From NCBI GenBank assembly GCA_003647385.1, contig QMMT01000155.1:1-5756 (forward strand): DNA of 5,756 nucleotides, in the 5' to 3' direction. Position numbers and translations under genes: made by a program. Positions 1-4,967 of this stretch are shown here, in pieces. The notes under the pieces are model-generated. The model saw only the letters and a program-made list of their open reading frames with translations, had not been told where the DNA came from and ran no database searches. The stretch's first letter is position 1; every line of letters starts with the position of its first letter. The DNA is from Deltaproteobacteria bacterium (GTDB lineage: Bacteria > Desulfobacterota > Desulfobacteria > Desulfobacterales > Desulfobacteraceae).

Positions 1-915
1 CTGTCTAAAATGAATCAAGGACCTGTTGATAAGGAATTATTAAGATATTTTTTCAATGTCATCATTACGGCTACCCGAGAGATTCAAAAGCCAAAAACCA
101 TATCCTTTCTCGGCCCTGAAGCAAGCTATACACATATCGCAGCACTGTCACATTTCGAACATTCCGGCAAATTTATTGAACAGCCGAATTTATATGATGT
201 CTTTAGAGAAGTAGAAAAAAAACAAAGCCATTTCGGCGTCGTTCCTGTGGAAAACTCAATAGAAGGAGCGGTAAATCATACGCTTGATTTGTTTGCCGAT
301 TTTGATCTGAATATTTGTGCAGAACACTATGAACCTATTTCTCATGATTTACTTTCCATAACCGGTGAACCAGAAGATGTTCAAAAAATCTATTCACACC
401 CTCAAGCGCTTGCCCAATGTAAAGACTGGATTAATAAAAAATTTGCCTCTGCTGACATAGTTGAAACCAGCAGTACGTCAAAGGCCGCGCTTCTTGCATC
501 TCAAGACAAGAGCATAGCAGCTATTGCGAGCAGACAGGCTGCTCATCTTTATGACTTGCAGACAGTAGAATCAAAGGTAGAAGATCATGCAGGAAATATT
601 ACACGATTTCTTATCATTGGTAAAAACATACCAGAACAGACCGGAAAGGATAAGACATCTATCATGTTTGCCACATCCCATGTACCGGGTGCCTTATTTA
701 AAACGCTTGAACCTGTGGACAGGGCAGGGTTGAATATGCTGAAACTTGAATCCCGACCCACACGCCGCCATAATTGGAGTTATTATTTTTTTCTTGATAT
801 TCAAGGACATCAACACGACAAACTTGTTTTAAACACCATTGATGAAATTAAAAAGGTTAGTCTTTCATTGAAAATACTTGGCTCATATCCGATTTTTGTT
901 AAAGAGGATGCATGA
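1..915 (+). CDS. pheA: Chorismate mutase / prephenate dehydratase (P-protein), 5' partial
   Basis: Bifunctional cytoplasmic enzyme: chorismate to prephenate, then prephenate to phenylpyruvate, the committed step to phenylalanine. The frame is open to the left edge (L-S-K before the ATG at 10), and residues 1-27 counted from that ATG read as the last helix of an AroQ-type chorismate mutase. T22 and Q26 appear to match E. coli S84 and Q88, so the ATG at 10 is internal and roughly 60-80 residues are missing. Prephenate dehydratase follows: FLGPEASYTH (33-42), VPVENSIEGAV (78-88), SHPQALAQC (129-137) and the catalytic-region NITRF (196-200, T198). A C-terminal ACT domain carries GAL (227-229) and ESRP (247-250), the phenylalanine-binding motifs, so feedback inhibition by Phe is expected. 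A stand-alone prephenate dehydratase is less likely given the mutase tail. The gene overlaps aroE at its stop codon. Confidence 0.95.
   Translation: MSKMNQGPVDKELLRYFFNVIITATREIQKPKTISFLGPEASYTHIAALSHFEHSGKFIEQPNLYDVFREVEKKQSHFGVVPVENSIEGAVNHTLDLFADFDLNICAEHYEPISHDLLSITGEPEDVQKIYSHPQALAQCKDWINKKFASADIVETSSTSKAALLASQDKSIAAIASRQAAHLYDLQTVESKVEDHAGNITRFLIIGKNIPEQTGKDKTSIMFATSHVPGALFKTLEPVDRAGLNMLKLESRPTRRHNWSYYFFLDIQGHQHDKLVLNTIDEIKKVSLSLKILGSYPIFVKEDA
904..907 (+). promoter_or_regulatory. Ribosome binding site of aroE (GAGG)
   Basis: GAGG lies inside the end of pheA. It is 4 nt from the ATG at 912 and 7 nt from the adjacent in-frame ATG at 915. The spacing favours 915 as the working start, which would make the junction TGATG (1-nt overlap) instead of ATGA (4-nt overlap). 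The difference is one residue. Confidence 0.55.
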
Positions 916-1727
916 TGGATTCAACCACACATCTTTACGGCATTTTGGGCAATCCGATTGGACATTCCAAAAGCCCTGCAATTCACAATGCCTGTTTTCA
1001 ACACCATAAAATTAATGCAGTTTATCTTGCCTTTAAAATTGATGAGATCTCAAAAGGTATCACTGCATTGAGAACTTTAAATTTCAAAGGAGCTTCAGTT
1101 ACAATACCGTACAAAAAATCTGTAATGGAACATCTTGACTGGATTGATGAGGACGCAATTGCCATTGGTGCGGTCAACACTATTGTAAATGAGAATGGAA
1201 AACTTTTGGGATATAATACCGATTTTAAGGCTGCAGTTACCCCTTTAAAATCCTATGGCATCAAGGATAAAAAAATATGTATTATTGGTGCTGGTGGAGC
1301 AGCTCATGCAGTTGCATACGGGTTACAAAAAGCCAAAGGCCATCTCGTTATTATTAACAGGAACCAAGAGAGAGGTGAACGTCTGGCTCAAAAATATCAG
1401 GCTGATTTTATGCCAATGGATACCATCAAAACAAAAAATAAAATAAATGCAGATATTGTTATTAACACGACATCCATCGGCATGTCTCCAGATGTTCAAA
1501 CCCTTTCGTTTCCGTCTCATCACATAAATTCAGGTATGGTAATTATGGACATCGTGTATACCCCTTTGAGAACAAGGCTGTTGGTAGAAGCACAAAAAAA
1601 AGGGGCTACGACAATAGACGGGCTTTCCATGTTTCTGTATCAGGGCGCGGCCCAGTTTAAATTCTGGACTGGTATATCACCTGATATCAAACTGATGCGG
1701 AACGCCGTTAGAAATGGAGAAAGTTAA
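912..1727 (+). CDS. aroE: Shikimate dehydrogenase (NADP+)
   Basis: Reduces 3-dehydroshikimate to shikimate with NADPH in the cytoplasm. At 271 residues it has the normal AroE length. The N-terminal substrate domain has GNPIGHSKSP (13-22, shikimate-binding serines S19 and S21), SVTIPYK (62-68, catalytic K68), GAVNT (86-90) and GYNTD (100-104, catalytic D104). The Rossmann domain has GAGGA (126-130), and N149-R150 at the end of the second strand matches the NADP-preferring NR(T) pattern. NTTSIGM (185-191), DIVYTP (213-218) and the C-terminal GLSMFLYQGA (237-246, Q244) complete the family signature. All expected catalytic residues are present, and no dehydroquinase domain is fused to it, unlike plant enzymes and some bacterial ones. 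Two consecutive ATGs (912, 915) can serve as start. The stop overlaps the start of aroA if the ATG at 1714 is used. Confidence 0.96.
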   Translation: MMDSTTHLYGILGNPIGHSKSPAIHNACFQHHKINAVYLAFKIDEISKGITALRTLNFKGASVTIPYKKSVMEHLDWIDEDAIAIGAVNTIVNENGKLLGYNTDFKAAVTPLKSYGIKDKKICIIGAGGAAHAVAYGLQKAKGHLVIINRNQERGERLAQKYQADFMPMDTIKTKNKINADIVINTTSIGMSPDVQTLSFPSHHINSGMVIMDIVYTPLRTRLLVEAQKKGATTIDGLSMFLYQGAAQFKFWTGISPDIKLMRNAVRNGES

Positions 1728-2985
1728 TTTGAAATTAATCCAGCCAAAAACAATCCAGGAACAGTCTGTTGTGATTCCGGGTTCAAAATCCATCTCCCAC
1801 CGCATGTTAATTTGTGCATCCCTTTCCAAAGGAACATCAAATATTGAAAATCTGCTGAAAAGTGATGATATTTTTTTGACCCGTGATGCACTTAAACAAA
1901 TGGGTGCAAAGATTGATGAGATAAAAAACAGCCATTCCCAGGTTAAAGGGTTTGGAGAAAACCCTCAAGGTTATTATAAAGATATTTATCTCGGCAATTC
2001 CGGCACTTCCATGAGGCTTCTTTGTGGAATTGCAGCGCTTGGAAATACCCAATATGTACTCACAGGCGACAAGCGATTGTGTGAACGCCCAATGATCGAG
2101 TTGCTTGAAGCTTTAAGCATGATAGGAATTCAGGCAAAATCAGAGAATAAAAATGGTACCCCGCCTATTTATATCAAGGGAAACAGCAGGGAAGGGGGGA
2201 GGATAAATATTGATTGCTCCAATAGCAGTCAATATTTATCCTCCCTTTTGATGATGGGTGCCGTGATGAAAAAAGGCCTTGATATCACACTTTTGGGGCC
2301 GCCTGTATCATCTCCCTATATTGATTTGACCATTGATATTATGAAAAAATTTAAGGTTACAGCTCATCAAATTGATATGACACGATACAGGGGCTTGGGA
2401 CAACAGTCTTATATTCATGGAAATTTTATTGTTGAACCCGATCTTTCAAATGCCGGTTATTTCTGGGCAATAGGTGCGATTACAAAGAAAATGATATGGA
2501 TTAAAAATATCTGCCAGAACTCTTTACAGGGAGATCTAAAACAAATTAGAATTTTAGAACAAATGGGATGCACGCTTAAAATTGAAAATAACCAGATTGG
2601 TATTTGCGGATCAAACCTTATCGGTATTGATGTGGATATGTCTGATACACCGGATGCTGTTCCTGCCATTGCCGTTGTGGCAAGCTTTGCTAAAGGAAAA
2701 ACCAGAATTACCAATATAAAACATTTGCGTGAAAAAGAATGTGATCGTATTGATGCTGTCTCTTCACAACTTATAAAAATGGGTATACGGGTAAACCAGG
2801 GAGAAGATTGTCTAGAAATCACCGGCGGTGAGCCAAATGGAGCAAGAATAGAGACCTTTAATGATCACAGAATTGCCATGGCATTTTCTCTACCAGGCCT
2901 TATTGTCCCGGGTATGGAAATTGAAAATGAAAGATGTGTTGAAAAATCTTTTCCAAATTTTTGGCAGATTTTAGAAAGCTTGTAA
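1714..2985 (+). CDS. aroA: 3-phosphoshikimate 1-carboxyvinyltransferase (EPSP synthase)
   Basis: Joins shikimate 3-phosphate and phosphoenolpyruvate to give EPSP, the sixth step of the pathway; cytoplasmic and the target of glyphosate. The 423 residues match the family length (E. coli 427). Motifs in order: IPGSKSISHR (21-30; K25, S26, R30), LGNSGTSMR (93-101), ERPM (124-127, R125), SSQYLSSLL (171-179), SSPYID (199-204), EPDLSNAGYF (241-250), TPDA (312-315, D314 matching the E. coli general base D313), LREKECDR (338-345), NDHR (383-386) and KSFP (411-414). G97 (E. coli G96) is conserved, while L102 replaces E. coli P101; glyphosate response cannot be predicted from this. The start is either ATG 1714, overlapping aroE by 14 nt with no good ribosome site, or TTG 1729, which has one. 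A strong inverted repeat spans codons 162-178. Confidence 0.95.
   Translation: MEKVNLKLIQPKTIQEQSVVIPGSKSISHRMLICASLSKGTSNIENLLKSDDIFLTRDALKQMGAKIDEIKNSHSQVKGFGENPQGYYKDIYLGNSGTSMRLLCGIAALGNTQYVLTGDKRLCERPMIELLEALSMIGIQAKSENKNGTPPIYIKGNSREGGRINIDCSNSSQYLSSLLMMGAVMKKGLDITLLGPPVSSPYIDLTIDIMKKFKVTAHQIDMTRYRGLGQQSYIHGNFIVEPDLSNAGYFWAIGAITKKMIWIKNICQNSLQGDLKQIRILEQMGCTLKIENNQIGICGSNLIGIDVDMSDTPDAVPAIAVVASFAKGKTRITNIKHLREKECDRIDAVSSQLIKMGIRVNQGEDCLEITGGEPNGARIETFNDHRIAMAFSLPGLIVPGMEIENERCVEKSFPNFWQILESL
1716..1719 (+). promoter_or_regulatory. Candidate ribosome binding site of aroA (GGAG, within GGAGAAAG)
   Basis: GGAG is followed after 9 nt by an in-frame TTG at 1729 (codon 6 of the longer aroA reading). 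It overlaps the G of the ATG at 1714 and so cannot serve that start. No purine-rich site of similar quality is seen just before 1714. This supports TTG 1729 as the real aroA start, one base after the aroE stop. Confidence 0.45.
2193..2249 (+). repeat. Long near-perfect inverted repeat (RNA hairpin) inside aroA
   Basis: Bases 2197-2218 pair with 2224-2245 in a 22-bp stem containing one G-U wobble (2214/2228) and no gap, closed by the 5-nt loop CCAAT (2219-2223). Three more G-U pairs and one A-U pair extend it to 2193/2249. A run of six G (2194-2199) lies at the foot of the left arm, and four T (2246-2249) end the right arm, followed by G. The arms encode aroA residues G162-C168 and S171-S177, which include the substrate-binding SSQ. 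The reading frame is intact and nothing resembles a mobile element. Whether it acts on transcription or translation is not known. Confidence 0.9.
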
Positions 2986-2995
2986 AGATAATGTA

Positions 2996-3508
2996 ATGAA
3001 AATATTTCTTATTGGCTATCGGTGTACCGGTAAAACTACCATTGGCAAACTGCTCGCTGAATGCCTTCATTTAGATTTTATCGATACTGACCGGCTCATT
3101 GAACAACATACCGGATTGAGTGTTTTACAAATTGTAAAAAAGTATGGGTGGGAAAATTTTAGACAACTCGAAAAAGAGATGCTTTTTACCACTCAAAACA
3201 ATACAACTGCAGTGATTGCCACAGGCGGTGGAATTATCATTCATCCTGAGAACCAAATGTTTATAAAAAAGAATGGCTTCTGTGTCTGGCTTGATGCAGA
3301 TCTTAAAACAATTTTGCATAGATTAAATACCGATAAGAAAAGCAAGGAAACCAGACCAGCGCTTACCCATGATAATATTATAAAAGAAACAGATGAAGGG
3401 TTAAACTTAAGAAGGCCATTATATGAGAAGACGTCTCATCTAAAAATTGACACGACATATCATACGCCTAAAAAAATAGTAGATATAATTAACAGGAGAC
3501 TATCTTAA
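2996..3508 (+). CDS. aroL: Shikimate kinase, AroL-like
   Basis: Phosphorylates shikimate to shikimate 3-phosphate with ATP, supplying AroA. The 170 residues are the usual length for this P-loop kinase of the NMP-kinase fold. Walker A is GYRCTGKTT (7-15, K13); D30-T31-D32 is the Mg/shikimate-binding DTD; R56 in GWENFRQLE is the shikimate-binding arginine; GGG (77-79) is the Walker B-like glycine motif; R120-P121 lies in the lid; RRPLY (139-143) is the adenine-loop arginine region. GKTT, DTD, the GW-x-x-FR stretch and ATGGGII resemble E. coli AroL more than AroK (GKST, DSD), so I use aroL; many annotators would write aroK for the same family. It starts 10 nt after aroA and has no strong ribosome site, so translation may depend on ribosomes leaving aroA. 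Its stop overlaps aroC by one base. Confidence 0.93.
   Translation: MKIFLIGYRCTGKTTIGKLLAECLHLDFIDTDRLIEQHTGLSVLQIVKKYGWENFRQLEKEMLFTTQNNTTAVIATGGGIIIHPENQMFIKKNGFCVWLDADLKTILHRLNTDKKSKETRPALTHDNIIKETDEGLNLRRPLYEKTSHLKIDTTYHTPKKIVDIINRRLS
3494..3498 (+). promoter_or_regulatory. Ribosome binding site of aroC (AGGAG)
   Basis: AGGAG within the last codons of aroL, 9 nt before the ATG at 3508. This fixes the aroC start and shows that aroC has its own initiation signal in addition to the TAATG overlap. Confidence 0.75.
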
Positions 3509-4563
3509 TGTCAGGCAGCAGTTTTGGAAAAGCATTTAATATTACCACCTTTGGAGAATCACATGGCAAAGGCATCGGTGTTATAATTCAAGGTTGTCCT
3601 CCGGGTATTACAATTGATGAGACCATTCTGCAAAAAGCCCTTGATAAAAGAAAGCCCGGGGCCGGGATATCGGGTACAAAAAGAAAAGAGCCCGACCGCC
3701 CCATTATTGTATCAGGTACATTCAAAGAGCAAACCACCGGGACTCCCATTATGATCATGATCGAAAACAAGGATGCAAAATCGAAATCCTATGATGATAT
3801 TGCATCTATTTATCGACCGGGTCATGGTGATTACACCTACCAGGCTAAGTATGGCATCAGAGATTACAGAGGGGGTGGAAGAGCCTCTGCAAGGGAAACG
3901 GCTGCAAGAGTTGCAGCAGGTGCGGTGGCCCAACTGGTACTTGATCAGTACAATATAAATATTAAAAGCTATACCCTTGAACTGGGAGGCATCAGGGCCA
4001 AGCAGATGGATGATATATCTGAAAAAGAAAAAAATGATCTGCAATGTCCGGATTTAAACGCAGCCCTAAAAATGGAAGAAATAATAAAAGAGGTTAAAAA
4101 ACAGGGTGACTCTTTAGGAGGAATAGTCGAAATTATTGTATCCAATGTACCTGCTGGTTTAGGAGAACCTGTTTTTGATAAGCTTGATGCAGATATTGCC
4201 AAGGGTTTAATGAGTATAGGCGCTGTCAAAGCCGTTGAAATAGGTGCAGGAACGAGTGCGGCACAAATGACAGGCTTTGAGAACAATGACCAGATTTTAC
4301 CGGAAAAATTTCAAACAAACCATTCCGGGGGTATTCTGGCAGGGATTTCAAACGGAGATGACATTATTGCAAGGGCTCATATCAAACCCATCCCTTCTAT
4401 TTTAAAATCCCAGAAGACCATCGATGAAAAAGGCAATGCCAGTATGATTTCAACTGAAGGCCGGCATGATATCTGTGCGATCCCCAGGATTAACAAGGTC
4501 TGTGAGGCTATGATGGCAATTGTACTCACAGACCATTTGTTGCGGCAGAAAACGTTATCCTGA
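3508..4563 (+). CDS. aroC: Chorismate synthase
   Basis: Removes phosphate from EPSP by anti-1,4-elimination to form chorismate, using reduced FMN that is not consumed; homotetrameric in characterised members. The 351 residues are a normal bacterial length. Signature 1 is FGESHGKGIG (15-24, catalytic H19). Signature 2 runs from RPGHGDYTY (103-111, catalytic H106) through KYGIRDYRGGGRASARET (114-131). NHSGGILAGISNG (271-283) is the FMN-binding stretch, and the third signature is GRHDICAIPR (318-327, D321). Small departures from the E. coli pattern are GHGDY for GHADY and RASARET for RSSARET; the catalytic residues are all present. No flavin reductase domain is fused, so reduced FMN must be supplied separately. 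It is the last gene of the operon and converges with the next gene across 5 bp. Confidence 0.97.
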   Translation: MSGSSFGKAFNITTFGESHGKGIGVIIQGCPPGITIDETILQKALDKRKPGAGISGTKRKEPDRPIIVSGTFKEQTTGTPIMIMIENKDAKSKSYDDIASIYRPGHGDYTYQAKYGIRDYRGGGRASARETAARVAAGAVAQLVLDQYNINIKSYTLELGGIRAKQMDDISEKEKNDLQCPDLNAALKMEEIIKEVKKQGDSLGGIVEIIVSNVPAGLGEPVFDKLDADIAKGLMSIGAVKAVEIGAGTSAAQMTGFENNDQILPEKFQTNHSGGILAGISNGDDIIARAHIKPIPSILKSQKTIDEKGNASMISTEGRHDICAIPRINKVCEAMMAIVLTDHLLRQKTLS

Positions 4564-4568
4564 TTTAT

Positions 4569-4883
4569 TTATTTTTTTATAATATCAGATTCAAGTTTAT
4601 CAGAAATTTCAATGGCTGTACTTAAGGCATCATTAATCATAAACAATTGAATTTTTAACGTTTTTAATGAAGCAGGAGTCGTAGAGATCTTTTCTTCTCC
4701 CGATAGAAGCATTGCAAGTTCCTTAGATTTTTTTGCAAATTCAGTCAATTTTTCGCTGAAATTTACAATTTCACCGGCCCATTTATCCCTTTCTTCTTTG
4801 GAAAGTTCGATATTTGCGTTACCGGTACCATTGATAAGATGATCGATCTGATACTCTTCGGGGTCTGCAATTATTTCATACAT
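4569..4883 (-). CDS. Hypothetical protein, 104 residues, predicted mainly helical
   Basis: I do not recognise a family. The protein has many charged residues and no cysteine, signal peptide, membrane segment or metal motif. Residues 28-65 (from LSKEERDKW on) and about 72-103 (from SLKTLKIQL on) look like two amphipathic helices joined by a Thr/Pro linker (67-70), so a helical hairpin or small coiled-coil protein is plausible. Support for a real gene is the AAGGAG site 6 nt before the ATG and a TATAAT box 41 nt upstream of that ATG. It lies 84 bp downstream of the DUF2950 gene on the same strand, so co-transcription is possible but the spacer also suits its own promoter. Its stop is 5 bp from the aroC stop. 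The small size leaves some doubt. Confidence 0.75.
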   Translation of the reverse strand: MYEIIADPEEYQIDHLINGTGNANIELSKEERDKWAGEIVNFSEKLTEFAKKSKELAMLLSGEEKISTTPASLKTLKIQLFMINDALSTAIEISDKLESDIIKK

Positions 4884-4889
4884 ATGGTT

Positions 4890-4895
4890 CTCCTT
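4890..4895 (-). promoter_or_regulatory. Ribosome binding site of the 104-residue gene (AAGGAG)
   Basis: On the minus strand AAGGAG precedes the ATG (4883-4881) by 6 nt, the strongest Shine-Dalgarno sequence in the window. It decides both the start and the reality of this small gene. Confidence 0.8.
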
Positions 4896-4924
4896 TTAAA
4901 ACTCATTCTTAAGTAGATTAAACG

Positions 4925-4930
4925 ATTATA
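4925..4930 (-). promoter_or_regulatory. Possible -10 box (TATAAT) upstream of the 104-residue gene
   Basis: A perfect TATAAT on the minus strand, with transcription expected to start near 4918 and give a leader of roughly 35 nt. No good -35 is found at 17 nt (ACAATT at 4948-4953); TTGTGA at 4944-4949 is better but only 13 nt away. The surrounding ATTATAAT also reads TATAAT on the plus strand (4927-4932), so direction is not certain. AACGAT occurs twice nearby on the plus strand (4921-4926 and 4935-4940). Confidence 0.35.
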
Positions 4931-4944
4931 ATGCAACGATAGTT

Positions 4945-4954
4945 CACAATTGTG
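4945..4954. repeat. 10-bp perfect palindrome CACAATTGTG in the intergenic spacer
   Basis: The palindrome lies between the DUF2950 stop and the 104-residue gene, over the place where a -35 element for the TATAAT box would fall. It could be a repressor operator or chance; a hairpin without a proper loop and T-tract is unlikely to terminate transcription. Confidence 0.4.
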
Positions 4955-4967
4955 TTTGGATTCTTTT

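Larger units (their letters stand above)
1..4563 (+). other. Aromatic amino acid biosynthesis operon pheA-aroE-aroA-aroL-aroC
   Basis: Five same-strand genes follow one another with gaps of at most 10 nt and several overlapping stop/start codons, so a single polycistronic transcript with translational coupling is the simplest reading. The products cover 3-dehydroshikimate to chorismate plus the phenylalanine branch. No promoter for the operon is visible, because it begins left of the window. No clear intrinsic terminator follows aroC: the next gene converges after 5 bp, and only a weak 5-bp CTGAT/ATCAG pairing (4560-4564 with 4584-4588) flanks a T7 run at 4572-4578. Genes for the early steps and tyrA may lie upstream or elsewhere. 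Confidence 0.85.

Noticed and set aside
215..222. A8 run in pheA, possible slippery site
   Set aside because: Codon boundaries (GAA AAA AAA CAA) do not fit a -1 frameshift heptamer, and no alternative product is apparent.
1594..1601. A8 run followed by GGGG in aroE, possible slippery site
   Set aside because: The zero frame reads CAA AAA AAA GGG, not the phase needed for A-AAA-AAG slippage, and the full-length enzyme is intact without it.
2193..2249. aroA inverted repeat as a MITE or REP insertion
   Set aside because: Both arms encode residues conserved in EPSP synthases at the right spacing and no target duplication is seen, so nothing was inserted.
2457..2822. Minus-strand open frame of 121 codons within aroA
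   Set aside because: It lies wholly opposite conserved EPSP synthase sequence and its translation shows no family features.
3655..3674. GC-rich patch with CCCGG/CCGGG repeats in aroC
   Set aside because: It encodes the glycine/proline-rich KPGAG segment expected at this place in chorismate synthase; the pairing is short and needs no extra explanation.
3712..4286. Minus-strand open frames of 110 and 105 codons within aroC
   Set aside because: Both lie opposite the chorismate synthase signatures, overlap each other, and have no supporting signals.
4560..4588. Intrinsic terminator after aroC
   Set aside because: The stem is only 5 bp with an AT-rich loop, and the T run lies inside the loop instead of after the stem.
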